Part shown: in pieces, positions 8,001-19,121 of the stretch
Position numbering within the stretch: the first letter of the stretch is position 1
Layout of the letters: every line of letters starts with the position of its first letter
Assembly (NCBI RefSeq): GCF_003550175.1
Contig: NZ_QXDF01000001.1
Location: forward strand, 124,001-188,000
Length of the DNA stretch: 64,000 bases
Reading direction: 5' to 3'
Origin: Dichotomicrobium thermohalophilum
GTDB taxonomy: Bacteria > Pseudomonadota > Alphaproteobacteria > Rhizobiales > Rhodomicrobiaceae
Made by a program: the position numbers and the translations under genes
Notes under the pieces: model-generated
Databases searched by the model: none
Told to the model about the DNA's origin: nothing
Seen by the model: the letters and a program-made list of their open reading frames with translations, nothing else

Positions 8001-9863
8001 CTAACGCTGATGCACATACGTTCCCGGCGCGTCGGTTATCGGCGCGTAGCCCTTGGACGATGCGCCCATGGTCGGCGGCTCGGTCAAATCGCCGGAGCGC
8101 TCGTCCAGCCACTTGACCAAAGCAGGCCACCACGAGCCTTCCTCGACGGGCGTGGTCTCACGCCATTCATCCGGCGGAATATACTTGGTGCCTTCCACCT
8201 TGCGACGGATCTGATATTCGCGGCCCTTATGGCCCGGTTCGCTGACGATGCCGCCGTTGTGCCCGCGGTTCGCCAGCACGAAGGTGACGTTGGTGTCCAC
8301 GAGCAGATGGATCTTGTAGACCGAGCGCCACGGCGCGACATGGTCTCTGGTCGTCGAGACGCAGAAGATCGGCTGCCGGATATCCGTCAGGCTGACCGGC
8401 TCGCCGTCGACCTCGAAACGCCCCTGCGCCAGCTCGTTGTACAGGAACAGCTTGCGCAGATACTCCGAGTGCATCTTGTAGGGCATCCGGGTGGCGTCAG
8501 CGTTCCAGGCCATGAGGTCGATCATTTTACCACGCCGGCCCAGCAGATACTCGCGGATGTAGCGCGACCAGATCAGGTCATTCGACTGGAGCATCTGGAA
8601 CGCGCCGGTCATCTGGTGGCTGTCGAGATAGCCCTGGTCCCACATCAAGCCTTCGAGATACGAGACCTGGCTCTCGCTGACGAACAGCATGATCTCGCCG
8701 GCTTCGGTAAAATCGGTCTGAGCCGCGAGCAGGGTGATGGTCTGGAGCCGCTCGTCGTCGTCGCGTGCCATCGCCGAGGCCGCCATCGTCAGCAGAGTGC
8801 CGCCGAGGCAGTAGCCCATCGCATGGACCTTCCGGTCCGGCACGATCGTGTTGACCGCGCGCAAGGCGGCGAAAAAGCCCATGTCGATGTAGTCGTTCAG
8901 GTCGAGGTCACGGTCCTCGGCGGTCGGGTTCCGCCATGAGATCATGAACACCGTGTAGCCTTGCTCGACCAGATACTTGACCAGCGAATTGTCCGGCGAG
9001 AGATCGAGGATGTAATATTTCATGATCCACGCCGGGGTGATCAGGATGGGCTCCGGCCGCACCTTGTCGGTTTTCGGCGTGTACTGGATCAGCTCGATCA
9101 GGTGGTTGCGGTAAACCACCTTGCCTTCCGTCGCGGCCAGGTCCTCGCCAATCTTGAATTTCTCGGCGCCAACAGGCAGCCGGCCTTCGAGGAAGCGCGA
9201 CCAGTCCTCCATCGCATTCATCGCGCCACGCATGAAGTTCGTGCCGCCCTCCTCCATCGTGGTGCGCAGCACTTCCGGATTGGTCAGGACGAAATTTGTC
9301 GGCGCGAAATGGTCGAGCACCTGCCGCGCCACGAACGAAAGCGCTTTTTCCTTATGCGGCGGGACACCGTCGACGTCATTCGTCGCGTCGTGCCAGAACT
9401 CCTGGTTCAGCAGGAACCACTGATGAATGATGTTGAATGGCCATTTCTGCCAGTCCTCGCCGTCGAAGCGATCGTCCGCGTCCGAGAGCGGGGCAAAGCA
9501 GGGATCCGCCCCGCCAGGCTGTACGGTCTGCGGAATATAAACGAGGAAACGCATGTAACGCGCCATGGCGTTTTCATACAGTTCGAGCGCTTTGCCCGGC
9601 GAAATCGCCAGATGCGCCAGCCAGGTGAACGTGTCCGAAGCCAGCGCCGCCGGCGAGATGCTGAAGCTCATCCGCGCCAGGTGTGCCTTGAAGGCGCGGT
9701 CCAGCGCATGAGTGGTTCGCCGCGGGAACGGAAACCGCTCCTCGGCGAGGAACTCCGGTGCGGCGGTCGAGAGGCGCTCGTCGCCACCCGGAACGGTTTC
9801 CAGATCCTGTTTTTTCTGAAGGTGCGGAGCCAGAGCCGTGCTCGTGTCCGTCCTTGTCTCCAT
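8001..9863 (-). CDS. phaC: Poly(3-hydroxyalkanoate) synthase, class I type
   Basis: 620 aa, the length of class I PhaC enzymes, which polymerise (R)-3-hydroxyacyl-CoA at the granule surface. The N-terminal PhaC domain (about 100-270) contains the conserved FNIIHQWFLLNQEFW stretch. The alpha/beta hydrolase part carries the lipase-like box GYCLGG with nucleophile Cys352, then an Asp in the STTRDHVAPW region and a His in the NRGHNGG region. Start ATG 9863 has GGAGAG upstream; a longer open frame reaches 9986 but lacks a ribosome site. phaB lies directly upstream on the same strand, 128 bases away with a terminator-like hairpin between. A separate phasin gene is at 28.8 kb; no phaA is in the window. 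Confidence 0.95.
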   Translation of the reverse strand: METRTDTSTALAPHLQKKQDLETVPGGDERLSTAAPEFLAEERFPFPRRTTHALDRAFKAHLARMSFSISPAALASDTFTWLAHLAISPGKALELYENAMARYMRFLVYIPQTVQPGGADPCFAPLSDADDRFDGEDWQKWPFNIIHQWFLLNQEFWHDATNDVDGVPPHKEKALSFVARQVLDHFAPTNFVLTNPEVLRTTMEEGGTNFMRGAMNAMEDWSRFLEGRLPVGAEKFKIGEDLAATEGKVVYRNHLIELIQYTPKTDKVRPEPILITPAWIMKYYILDLSPDNSLVKYLVEQGYTVFMISWRNPTAEDRDLDLNDYIDMGFFAALRAVNTIVPDRKVHAMGYCLGGTLLTMAASAMARDDDERLQTITLLAAQTDFTEAGEIMLFVSESQVSYLEGLMWDQGYLDSHQMTGAFQMLQSNDLIWSRYIREYLLGRRGKMIDLMAWNADATRMPYKMHSEYLRKLFLYNELAQGRFEVDGEPVSLTDIRQPIFCVSTTRDHVAPWRSVYKIHLLVDTNVTFVLANRGHNGGIVSEPGHKGREYQIRRKVEGTKYIPPDEWRETTPVEEGSWWPALVKWLDERSGDLTEPPTMGASSKGYAPITDAPGTYVHQR

Positions 9864-9935
9864 ACGCTTTCTCTCCGTTGGTATCCGATCGCGCGGCCAT
9901 TCGCGGCGCGACCCTGAAGACACGCATTCTATCCG

Positions 9936-9960
9936 AAAAACCGGTTCCCGCTCCGGAACC
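9936..9960 (-). terminator. Hairpin with T-run between phaB and phaC
   Basis: Read on the minus strand, arms GGTTCC (9960-9955) and GGAACC (9948-9943) enclose a six-base loop and are followed by GG and five Ts (9940-9936). This looks like a rho-independent terminator or attenuator between phaB and phaC. The surrounding bases also share an AAAACCGGT-CCC core with the palindromic repeat at 34.5 kb, so it may be a decayed copy of that repeat. Confidence 0.5.
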
Positions 9961-9991
9961 ACGCCCGGACAGGTTTTGTTCGGCACGCGGT

Positions 9992-10723
9992 CTAATCCAT
10001 ATAGAACCCGCCATTGACCGACAGCGTCGCGCCGGTGATGAAGCCCGCGTCCTCAGCCGCGAGGAAGGCCACGCAGCGCGCGATCTCCTCCGGCTGGGCC
10101 AGGCGCCCGACGGGCACTTGTTCGATGATGCTGTCCATGATCTTGTCCGGGACCTTCTCAACCATCGGCGTTTCCGTATAACCGGGCGCGAGCGCGTTCA
10201 CGGTGATGCCCTTGTTCGCACTTTCGCGGGCGAGCGCCTTGGTAAAGCCGATGACGCCGGCCTTGGCGGCGCAGTAGTTGGTTTGCCCGAGCTGGCCTTT
10301 CTGGGCGTTAACCGACGAGACGTTGATGATCCGCCCATAGCCGCGCTCGCGCATTTCGCCGATCACCTGGCGCGTCACATTGAACATCGAACCGAGATCG
10401 ACCTGAAGCACTGCGTCCCAGTCCTCGCGCGACATCTTGTGGAACATCTTGTCTCGGTTCACGCCCGCGTTGTTCACCAGAACCTCGATCGGTCCATGCT
10501 CCTCGCGGATGCGCGCAATACCATCTTCGCAGGCGCTGACGTCCGACACGTCCCATTCATATACCGGAAAGCCGGTTTCCTCGGCAAAAGCCTCCGCACG
10601 TTCACCACCGCCCAGATGTGTGGCGATGGGCTTGAAGCCGCGCTCGGCCAGTTTTTGGCAGCTCGCCGCGCCGAGGCCCTGAATGCCCCCGGTGACGACG
10701 GCAATTCGCCCTTGATCGCTCAT
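9992..10723 (-). CDS. phaB: Acetoacetyl-CoA reductase (SDR family)
   Basis: 243 aa short-chain dehydrogenase, close to the usual 240-246 aa of PhaB. The glycine-rich cofactor loop TGGIQGLG is at about residues 11-18, the catalytic Ser lies in NVSSVNAQKGQ and the Tyr-x-x-x-Lys pair in NYCAAKAG. The QKGQxGQ(T)NY segment is characteristic of acetoacetyl-CoA reductases rather than of FabG. The enzyme reduces acetoacetyl-CoA to (R)-3-hydroxybutyryl-CoA with NADPH, feeding the PHA synthase encoded next. The N-ATPase gamma gene ends 75 bases upstream on the same strand. Confidence 0.93.
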   Translation of the reverse strand: MSDQGRIAVVTGGIQGLGAASCQKLAERGFKPIATHLGGGERAEAFAEETGFPVYEWDVSDVSACEDGIARIREEHGPIEVLVNNAGVNRDKMFHKMSREDWDAVLQVDLGSMFNVTRQVIGEMRERGYGRIINVSSVNAQKGQLGQTNYCAAKAGVIGFTKALARESANKGITVNALAPGYTETPMVEKVPDKIMDSIIEQVPVGRLAQPEEIARCVAFLAAEDAGFITGATLSVNGGFYMD

Positions 10724-10797
10724 TCATTCGATCCCGGTTGCCTGTTGGTGTTCGCCCTATCAACGACTCGCGCGGGGCATCGTTCCGTGCAGCGGCT

Positions 10798-11676
10798 TCA
10801 CCGGCCGGGAGAGGAGACGCTTTCGTAGGCGGCCACGATGTCCATCAGTTCTTCCGTGATGGCATCCTGCCGCTGGCGCCGGAAGGCGCCCTGCAGCTCC
10901 TCCACCTTCTCCGTGATGTTGCGCTCGGCGGCCTGCATTGCGGACAGGCGCTTGGCATGCTCGGCGGCGAGTGACTCCGCACCGGCGCGCATCAGCGCCG
11001 TGTAGAGCCGCTCGCGGATGAGCGCGGAGAAGACCCCGTCGGCGGAGCCATCGAAAGTCGGGAGCTGATTGGAGGGCCAGTCGCGGCCGGCGATATGCTG
11101 CAGTTCCTCGCGGTCCACCGGCAGGATCGTTTCGACGTTGGGCCGAATGGTGCCGCGCCGAGCCTCAAAGTTGAACATTGTTACCACCCTTTCCACGTCG
11201 CGCCGCTGCCGCCAGTCGTCAACCGCAACGAGGATCGCCTCGACAAGCTGCGACAGGCCGGAAACCGAGCCGGCCTGCATGAACACCTCGTCAGGCATGT
11301 GCCCTTCGGCTTCCAGCCGCGCAGCCCCGCGCTGACCGATCACGAGGATGGGTATATCGCCGCGCGTGTGCAGCCAGTCACGGGCCTGGTTGACGATCAT
11401 CTCGTTGAAGCCGCCGCACAGGCCACGATCCGAGCCGAACACGATCAGCCCCGACCGCCCTTCCTCCCGCGCATTGCCCTCAAGGCGAATAGCGCCGCTG
11501 AGCAACACGGCGTGCAGACCGCGGTCGATGACCTCCTGATAAAGCCGCAGCCGCTCCGCCGCGCGCTGATAGGCGGTGATCGACACGGCCGAGAGCGACT
11601 TCATGACCCGGACGATGGACTGCATGTCCTGGGCGCTGTCGATCTGCTTGCGCAGGCTTTCGAGTGTCGTCGCCAT
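10798..11676 (-). CDS. atpG: N-ATPase gamma subunit
   Basis: 292 aa, last gene of the N-ATPase operon. The N-terminal coiled coil opens with TLESLRKQIDSAQDMQSIVR and the C-terminal helix (about 245-285) contains the AMQAAERNITEK region, both diagnostic of F1 gamma, the central rotor shaft. The central Rossmann-like part (about 75-200) is divergent from canonical AtpG, as expected for the N-type branch. It starts seven bases after the atpA stop. In N-ATPase operons gamma follows alpha and no delta subunit is encoded; the same holds here. Confidence 0.9.
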   Translation of the reverse strand: MATTLESLRKQIDSAQDMQSIVRVMKSLSAVSITAYQRAAERLRLYQEVIDRGLHAVLLSGAIRLEGNAREEGRSGLIVFGSDRGLCGGFNEMIVNQARDWLHTRGDIPILVIGQRGAARLEAEGHMPDEVFMQAGSVSGLSQLVEAILVAVDDWRQRRDVERVVTMFNFEARRGTIRPNVETILPVDREELQHIAGRDWPSNQLPTFDGSADGVFSALIRERLYTALMRAGAESLAAEHAKRLSAMQAAERNITEKVEELQGAFRRQRQDAITEELMDIVAAYESVSSPGR

Positions 11677-11683
11677 TGTCCGC

Positions 11684-13207
11684 TCAGATCAGGTCATGGC
11701 TTTCCAGCGCCGCCTTCGCGGTGTTGGTGAGCGCTTCGCGCGCGTCATCGTCGATCCGCGCACCTTCCGCGACCCGTTTGGCCAGTCCGTCGAGCTCGTC
11801 GCGCGCGCGCCGGCGGATGACGGCCTCGGCCTTCCCGATGTCACTCACGTCCACTTGATCCAGAAGCCCGGTCGTCGCCGCGAACAAGACGGCGATCTGC
11901 TCTATGACCGGCACCAGGTCATGCTCGTCCTGCTTCAGCACCTCGCGCACGCGGCGCCCACGCTCAAGCTGCTGGCGCGTGTCCTCGTCCAGCCGGCTGC
12001 CAAAGCGCGAGAACGCCTCCAGCTCCTCGAACTGCGCATAGGCGAGCTTCAGGTCGCCGACGACGGCGCGATAGGCCGGAAGCTGCGCATCGCCGCCCAC
12101 GCGCGAGACCGAGTTGCCGATGTCTATAGCCGGGATCATGCCGGCGCGGAAGAGCTCGGGCGACACGTAGATCTGGCCATCGGTTATCGAGATCAGGTTC
12201 GTCGGGATATAGGCCGAAACGTTCTGCGCCTGCGTCTCGATGATCGGCAGCGCGGTCAGCGACCCCCCGCCCCGCTCGTCAGCGAGATGCGTCGCGCGCT
12301 CCAGCAGCCGCGCGTGAATGAAGAAGATATCGCCCGGAAACGCCTCGCGGCCCGGCGGGCGGCGCAGTAGCAGCGAAAGCTCGCGATAGGCGCGCGCGTG
12401 GCGCGTTAGGTCATCATAGACGATCAACGCGTCCTGCCCGCGATGCATGAAGTGCTCGGCAATCGTGGTCGCAGCATAAGGCGCGATGAATTGCAGCCCT
12501 GGCGCATCCTCGCCGGAAGCAACGACCACCACGGTTCTCTCCAGGGCACCATGCCGTCTGAGCGTATCAACGACGCGGGCGACTGCCGAAGCTCGCTGAC
12601 CGATCGCGCAATAGATGGACACGACGCCGGTGTCGTGCTGGTTGAGAATCGCTTCAAGAGCGATGGTCGTCTTGCCGGTCTGCCGGTCGCCCAGGATCAG
12701 CTCGCGCTGCCCGCGACCGATGGGAATCGCGGAATCGACCGATTTGATCCCGGTCTGAAGCGGCGTCGCCACCGGCGCGCGGTCCATGATCGCCGGGGCT
12801 GAGCGTTCGATCGGATGACGCCCCCGGACGCGGGGCGGCGGCTCGCCATCGAGCGGCCGGCCAAGCGCATCGACGACCCGCCCAAGAAACGCTTCGCCGA
12901 CCGGAACATCAACCACCCGGCCCGTCCGCCGTGCCGGCGCCCCGACGCTGAGGTCGCCTGCGTCACCCAAAAGGATCAGGCCGAGTTCCTCCTCTCTGAC
13001 GCTGGAGGCGATGCCCATCAGCCGGCCGGGCAGTTCAATGATCTCGTCGGCGGCAACGTTTCGCAGCCCTTCGACATGCGCAACGGCATCGCCGACGCTC
13101 ACGATCTTGCCGATCTGCTGAACGCGCGGTACCGGCTCAAGCTCGTCGCGGGCGCGCTCGGCGGACTCCGCGAAATCCTCGACCAGGTCTGTCAGGCGCT
13201 CAATCAT
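11684..13207 (-). CDS. atpA: N-ATPase alpha subunit
   Basis: 507 aa F1 alpha subunit. The Walker A motif GDRQTGKT lies near residue 170, with the alpha-type catalytic-site arginine region in the ...[19 protein letters not shown] stretch following. The regulatory nucleotide-binding, non-catalytic role is known for the family. Its ATG (13207) overlaps the atpF stop by eight bases (ATGATTGA), implying translational coupling. Sequence differs from canonical alphaproteobacterial alpha by an acidic N-terminus ([17 protein letters not shown]), consistent with the separate N-ATPase lineage. Confidence 0.93.
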   Translation of the reverse strand: MIERLTDLVEDFAESAERARDELEPVPRVQQIGKIVSVGDAVAHVEGLRNVAADEIIELPGRLMGIASSVREEELGLILLGDAGDLSVGAPARRTGRVVDVPVGEAFLGRVVDALGRPLDGEPPPRVRGRHPIERSAPAIMDRAPVATPLQTGIKSVDSAIPIGRGQRELILGDRQTGKTTIALEAILNQHDTGVVSIYCAIGQRASAVARVVDTLRRHGALERTVVVVASGEDAPGLQFIAPYAATTIAEHFMHRGQDALIVYDDLTRHARAYRELSLLLRRPPGREAFPGDIFFIHARLLERATHLADERGGGSLTALPIIETQAQNVSAYIPTNLISITDGQIYVSPELFRAGMIPAIDIGNSVSRVGGDAQLPAYRAVVGDLKLAYAQFEELEAFSRFGSRLDEDTRQQLERGRRVREVLKQDEHDLVPVIEQIAVLFAATTGLLDQVDVSDIGKAEAVIRRRARDELDGLAKRVAEGARIDDDAREALTNTAKAALESHDLI

Positions 13208-14042
13208 GCACCGCCTCGGATGATGCGCGCTGCCGGTCGCGCTTCGCCGCGCCTTCGGCCTCCCCCTGCTCGTCCGGGGCCTCCACCGGACCGCTTGGGA
13301 ATTGCCTGTTCAGCCGGCCAAGGAACCTGTCGAGATATTCATCAACCGACCACTCCGTCGTGGCGCTGCCCGCACGCAAGCGGATGCCGACGAGATCGGG
13401 GACTTCACCCTCGTAGTCGATGTCCACCTTATCGGCGATCAGGTCGTGAACCGCGCGGGTCAGCTTTCGTCGGGTGTCGGCCTCAAGCGGCTGTCCGCTT
13501 TCGATCGTCATGCGGCCAGTATCTCGCGCCGCTTCGGCCAATCTCTGCACGTCCTCTTCGGGCAGGCTGTGGAGCCGGTCGAGGAAGACGGTCGCCATCG
13601 GCTCGGACAGACCGGTGTCCGCCAAGGAGCGCAGGGCATCTTCGGCGAGGTCGCGGAAGCCTTCGGACATCGTCTCGCGGAGCTGGCTCAGGAAGTCCTC
13701 GCGGTCCTCGCGCATTTCCGCCAGCCAGGCCTCGCGCTTGCGGTCGACTTCCTCGCGCGCCTCCTGCTCAAGTTTGTGCTTCAACTCTTCCGCTTCTTCG
13801 CGCGCCTGCTCCAGCTTTGCCTCGCGCTGGTCCTCCAGTTCCTGCAGCTTCGCGTCAAGCTCCTGCTGCCTGGCCTCGGCCTTCTCGCGCTCCTCCGCGG
13901 CGTCGTCCAGCCGCTCCCTGATCCGGTTCTCCCGCCGCTCCATCGCCCGCGTTATCGGACCATACAGGAAGCGATGCAGCAGCCAGACCAGGATCAGAAA
14001 GTTGATGATCTGCGCCGCGACCGTGATCCAGTCGACCTGCAT
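13200..14042 (-). CDS. atpF: N-ATPase b subunit (long form)
   Basis: 280 aa, much longer than canonical b subunits (~160 aa) as usual for N-ATPases. One N-terminal membrane helix (about 6-25, IITVAAQ-type region before RFLYGPI) is followed by a long charged coiled coil (about 35-125) rich in Glu, Lys, Arg and Gln. The C-terminal third (about 130-240) contains a [12 protein letters not shown]-like segment and is thought in this family to supply the missing delta function. The start ATG follows the atpE stop by a single base, with GGAGG overlapping the atpE end. Confidence 0.9.
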   Translation of the reverse strand: MQVDWITVAAQIINFLILVWLLHRFLYGPITRAMERRENRIRERLDDAAEEREKAEARQQELDAKLQELEDQREAKLEQAREEAEELKHKLEQEAREEVDRKREAWLAEMREDREDFLSQLRETMSEGFRDLAEDALRSLADTGLSEPMATVFLDRLHSLPEEDVQRLAEAARDTGRMTIESGQPLEADTRRKLTRAVHDLIADKVDIDYEGEVPDLVGIRLRAGSATTEWSVDEYLDRFLGRLNRQFPSGPVEAPDEQGEAEGAAKRDRQRASSEAVHD

Positions 14043-14043
14043 C

Positions 14044-14322
14044 TCAGCCTCCGGTCACGCCTTGAGCGGGGCTCCAGAACGGGTTGGCAAAGATCAGGAT
14101 CATGGAGACGACGAAGCAGTAGATCGCGGTCGACTCGATCATCGCGAGCGAGACGAAAAGCGTACGCGTGATCGTGTTCGCCTCGTCCGGCTGGCGCGCC
14201 AGAGCTTCCAGCGCCTGCGCCGCCGCCCGCGCCTCACCCAGCGCCGGTCCGATCGAGCCGATGGCGATCGTCAGGCCGGCGGTGATGATCGAAACCATCG
14301 CAATCAGGTCTGCGCCTTCCAT
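14044..14322 (-). CDS. atpE: N-ATPase c subunit (rotor ring), Na+-type ligand set
   Basis: 92 aa, two transmembrane helices. Helix 1 contains GPALGEARAAAQALE, with Glu where Na+-dependent c subunits such as that of Ilyobacter have Gln32. Helix 2 contains IESTAIY, matching the Na+ ligand set Glu65-Ser66-Thr67 and Tyr70. Glu on both helices is typical of N-ATPases. The conserved ARQP loop between the helices contacts gamma. Na+ rather than H+ as the coupling ion is inferred from these residues together with knowledge of the family. Confidence 0.93.
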   Translation of the reverse strand: MEGADLIAMVSIITAGLTIAIGSIGPALGEARAAAQALEALARQPDEANTITRTLFVSLAMIESTAIYCFVVSMILIFANPFWSPAQGVTGG

Positions 14323-14339
14323 GGACGGTGCCTTTCTGT

Positions 14340-15035
14340 TCAGGTGTTATCAGCCGTCTCGGTTTCACCGACGCGCCCCGCCGTCGCCGAGGCGATATAG
14401 ACCATCGCCAGAACCGCGAAGATATACGCCTGGATCAGCCCGGTCAGCAGACCGAGCAGACGCAGCAGGATCGGGAACACGAACGGTGCGACGGAGATGA
14501 GGATGCCGACGATCACCGCGCCGCTCATCACGTTGCCGTAGAGGCGGATCGCCAGCGCCAGCGTGCGCGACAGCTCGCCGATGATGTTGAACGGCAGCAT
14601 CAATGGCGTCGGCTGAACGTAATTGCGGAAATAGCCGCCAACGCCGCGCTCCACGATGCCGTAGATCGGTACGGCGATGAACACGCACAGCGCCAGCGCC
14701 GCCGTCGTTGACAGAGAGGCGGTAGGCGGGAAGTAGCCCGGCACGACCGTCAGCATGTTCGACACCGCGATGAACAGGAACAGCGTGCCGATGAAGGGCA
14801 GGTAGCGGCCCGGATCATGCTGGCTGATATCGCGAATCTGTCGGCGCAGCTCCTCGACGATCGCCTCCAGGAGGCTCTGCCAGCGCGAGGGCACGAGATC
14901 TTCGCGGATGTTTCGCGTCGCGAGCCACGAGATCAGCGCCAGGATCGCCATCACCACCCATGTCCACACGACGGTGGCGTTCAGCGGTATCCCGCCGACT
15001 TCCGTGACGATGATGTTGTCCGGCGTGATTTCCAT
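14340..15035 (-). CDS. atpB: N-ATPase a subunit
   Basis: 231 aa with about five to six membrane helices. The essential stator arginine is in the ALAIRLYGNVMSG segment of the penultimate helix region, and a C-terminal AYIFAVLAMVYI helix completes the ion half-channel. The start ATG at 15035 shares one base with the TGA of atpR (TGATG), indicating coupled translation. Together with the c ring this forms the ion path of the enzyme. Confidence 0.92.
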   Translation of the reverse strand: MEITPDNIIVTEVGGIPLNATVVWTWVVMAILALISWLATRNIREDLVPSRWQSLLEAIVEELRRQIRDISQHDPGRYLPFIGTLFLFIAVSNMLTVVPGYFPPTASLSTTAALALCVFIAVPIYGIVERGVGGYFRNYVQPTPLMLPFNIIGELSRTLALAIRLYGNVMSGAVIVGILISVAPFVFPILLRLLGLLTGLIQAYIFAVLAMVYIASATAGRVGETETADNT

Positions 15036-15331
15036 CAGGCATCCTTGCTGAAAGCGCCGTCCGGCAGGCTCGGCACGCGCCGGATAACAACCGTGCGCGT
15101 GACAAGGAACCCGAGCGCACCGGCGATGAGGCTCGTCGGTTCGGGCCGCAGCCACCACAGCACCGCCCCCAGCAACACAAACAAGCCAAGCCGCGCCACG
15201 GTTCCCAAAATGAGAGGCGTGGCCGAGCGCCGCCGGATCGCCGCGGCGACGGAGAGCCAGAGCATCAGAAGATAGACCAGCGCAGCGGCAACGCCCGCGC
15301 AAAGCCCGATAACGATGGCGGCGACATTCAA
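15035..15331 (-). CDS. atpR: N-ATPase accessory membrane protein AtpR
   Basis: 98 aa with about three hydrophobic segments (5-27, 38-60, 62-80). The position between atpQ and atpB and the size match AtpR of N-ATPase operons, a small membrane protein with conserved Arg thought to help load or anchor the c ring; an RLGLFVLLG segment is visible. No ATG or GTG is available at the right place: the start is TTG at 15331, seven bases after GGAGGG. Three residues overlap is avoided with atpQ, which ends 20 bases upstream. Confidence 0.8.
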   Translation of the reverse strand: MNVAAIVIGLCAGVAAALVYLLMLWLSVAAAIRRRSATPLILGTVARLGLFVLLGAVLWWLRPEPTSLIAGALGFLVTRTVVIRRVPSLPDGAFSKDA

Positions 15332-15351
15332 CGTGGTACCCTCCGCTGCCG

Positions 15352-15654
15352 CTACTGGCGCCGCCGTTCGCGCTCGATCCAGAGCCACGCGTTGATCACG
15401 CCGAGCACCACGCCGGCCAGCAGCAGCGCCAGCGTCCAGGAGAAAGGCTGTGGCGCCACCCGGTCCAGCCACAGACCGAGCGCGATGCCGATCAGCGTCG
15501 GAACGGCCACCGCCCAGCCGATCAGTCCGAACATGCCCAGCCCGAACCAGGCGCCGGGGACGCCCTCGCGCCGCTTCTTGATCCGCCGGTCGACCTTGCG
15601 TGTGATTTCCTCGGTCGACTCGTCGCCCTGCGAATGCCGGTGGTCGTCACTCAA
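15352..15654 (-). CDS. atpQ: N-ATPase accessory membrane protein AtpQ (AtpI/AtpZ-like)
   Basis: 100 aa. A basic N-terminal third (EEITRKVDRRIKKRREG) precedes two helices (about 40-62 and 72-92), the AtpI/AtpZ-like layout of AtpQ, and a highly charged RERRRQ end. The only plausible start after the atpC stop is TTG at 15654 (TTG-AGT-GAC), with a GAGGAA site somewhat far upstream inside the atpC end. AtpQ may act with AtpR in Mg2+/Ca2+ handling or c-ring assembly; this is family-level inference. Confidence 0.75.
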   Translation of the reverse strand: MSDDHRHSQGDESTEEITRKVDRRIKKRREGVPGAWFGLGMFGLIGWAVAVPTLIGIALGLWLDRVAPQPFSWTLALLLAGVVLGVINAWLWIERERRRQ

Positions 15655-15661
15655 GGCGTGC

Positions 15662-17483
<1,822 letters not shown>

Positions 17484-17558
17484 CTAGGCGATCGACGGCC
17501 GCGTGAGCGAGCCGAATCGTTCACCCCTCTGCTGAACGCCCATGGCCGTGGCGCGCGC

Positions 17559-18146
17559 TCAGTCAGGCTCCCTTTCTTCGCGAGCGATTTCCTTCATGGT
17601 GCGTCCACTCTTGACCGAGCGCTGCTCGGTCGAGACCGGATTGCGCCGGGCATCGGCTGCGCTGTCATTCATCTTGATCAGCAGCCAGCGCTCGTCTTCA
17701 CCTGTCGCGATCCGCTGGAGCGCGTAGCCGCCTTTGATCTTCTCGCCGTGCAGGCGCACCAGCAGATGCCCGTCAGCAAGCGCGTCGGCAACGGGAACAG
17801 TCTCGCCATTCTTTTCCGTGATGTTCTCGTAAGGGCCGGTGTCCCAGAGCAGAACGGTTCCCGCGCCATATTCGCCTTCCGGGATGGCACCTTCGAAATC
17901 GGCATAAGCGAGGGGGTGATCCTCTGTAGGCACGGCGAGGCGCTTGTCCTCCGGGTCGAGTGAAGGCCCCTTCGGCACCGACCATGATTTGAGCACGCCG
18001 TCCGCTTCGAGCCGGAAATCGAAGTGATGGGTCGATGCCTCATGCTCCTGAATGACGAAGATGGGCTCCGGCACCGGCGTGCCGCCGCCTTCCGGCTCCA
18101 GCGTCTTCTCAAAGTCGCGCTTTTCGCGATACTCGGAACCCGGCAT
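17559..18146 (-). CDS. Stand-alone LigD-type 3'-phosphoesterase domain protein
   Basis: 195 aa. The whole length corresponds to the phosphoesterase (PE) domain otherwise found fused to LigD: FVIQEHEASTHHFDFRLEADG at about 31-51 carries the conserved His and Asp/Arg metal and phosphate ligands, followed by LKSWSVPKGPSLDP, EDHPLAYADFEG, IPEGEYGAG and the RWLLIK end. In LigD the domain resects 3'-phosphate or ribonucleotide ends during Ku-dependent double-strand break repair. No ligase or polymerase domain and no Ku gene is in the window. It lies 39 bases downstream of the Crp/Fnr gene and 102 bases upstream of atpD, on the same strand. Confidence 0.88.
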   Translation of the reverse strand: MPGSEYREKRDFEKTLEPEGGGTPVPEPIFVIQEHEASTHHFDFRLEADGVLKSWSVPKGPSLDPEDKRLAVPTEDHPLAYADFEGAIPEGEYGAGTVLLWDTGPYENITEKNGETVPVADALADGHLLVRLHGEKIKGGYALQRIATGEDERWLLIKMNDSAADARRNPVSTEQRSVKSGRTMKEIAREEREPD

Positions 18147-18185
18147 TTTCAGCCCGTGGCCTCAACCGCGCCCGCGGCCTTCCCG

Positions 18186-18971
18186 CTAGACGTCGTAAGG
18201 CGGACGCTCGCTCTCGCAGCCGGCTATAAAGGCGACCTTCTCTGGCCTCAGCATCTTGAGACGACCGTTGGCGAATTCCAGCAGGCCCAGACGGCGGAAC
18301 ACCGTCAACGTTCGGCAGACATGCACCGCCGTGAGGCCGACCGCATCACCGAGATCGCTCTGGCGAATGGGGATCGGGCAGCTTCCTGACTCGTCCACAT
18401 TGCCGCGGGCCTCCTGACGACGCCAGAGATCGAGCAAGCACGAGGCCAGCCGTTCGGCGGCGCGGCCATGGCCGAGGATCGCCATGCGGTCCATCATCCG
18501 GCGCTGCTGCTCAGCGAAAACCGGCTCAGCGCAGGGTTGCCCATTGTGCTGGATTGCGCCAAAACGAGCCAGATCCTCCGCCGTGCCTTCCAGGACATAG
18601 GAGTCGGTCAGCGCGACGATGGAGTGGAAAGCGCGCCCCTGATCATCGCGGCAGACCCGGATGCCGTCCTGCTCCATCAGGAGATCAAGGAGTTGGCGGC
18701 GCCCGTCACGGAGTAGCTTGTAGGGCGCGGCCCAGCCCTGCTTGATGACCAGGCAGGCCGGGCTATCGCCGCCCTCGCTGACGATATCCGATCCGGCCAT
18801 AACCCGACGCGGCACGAAGCGAAGCGCGTGGGCATCGAGCGCGCCGTCGGCGAAGGCTGTAGCCCCGGGCATGCGGACCGCCGCGTTGCTTTCGCTGGGG
18901 CTTTGTTCGACGCCATACTCCTCGCGCGGAGCGCGGCAAGCTGCATTCGCCCGATCCATAACAGATGACAT
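18186..18971 (-). CDS. Crp/Fnr family transcriptional regulator
   Basis: 261 aa: cyclic-nucleotide-binding-like beta barrel (about 45-165) and a C-terminal winged helix (about 185-250) with IRQSDLGDAVGLTAVHVCRTL as the helix-turn-helix. Only one Cys lies near the N-terminus, so the four-Cys Fe-S cluster of FNR is absent, and the recognition helix does not show the E-x-x-S-R of FNR/FixK. The regulator's signal and target are therefore unknown. Start ATG 18971 has GGAGAG five bases upstream. Downstream on the same strand follow the PE-domain gene and the N-ATPase operon; upstream is a consensus EcfG promoter. Confidence 0.88.
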   Translation of the reverse strand: MSSVMDRANAACRAPREEYGVEQSPSESNAAVRMPGATAFADGALDAHALRFVPRRVMAGSDIVSEGGDSPACLVIKQGWAAPYKLLRDGRRQLLDLLMEQDGIRVCRDDQGRAFHSIVALTDSYVLEGTAEDLARFGAIQHNGQPCAEPVFAEQQRRMMDRMAILGHGRAAERLASCLLDLWRRQEARGNVDESGSCPIPIRQSDLGDAVGLTAVHVCRTLTVFRRLGLLEFANGRLKMLRPEKVAFIAGCESERPPYDV

Positions 18972-19121
18972 GATGCTCTCCGCTTCGATCTGCTACAAAC
19001 GACTTCTTCGCTGGCCACCCACCTGGCTGTCGCACGTTTGATGGCTCGGCGGCCGGACATATCGTCCATTCACGTGGATGGATCGCTTGTCGCGTAAGCG
19101 AGCCACGCCGACGCAACTCAT

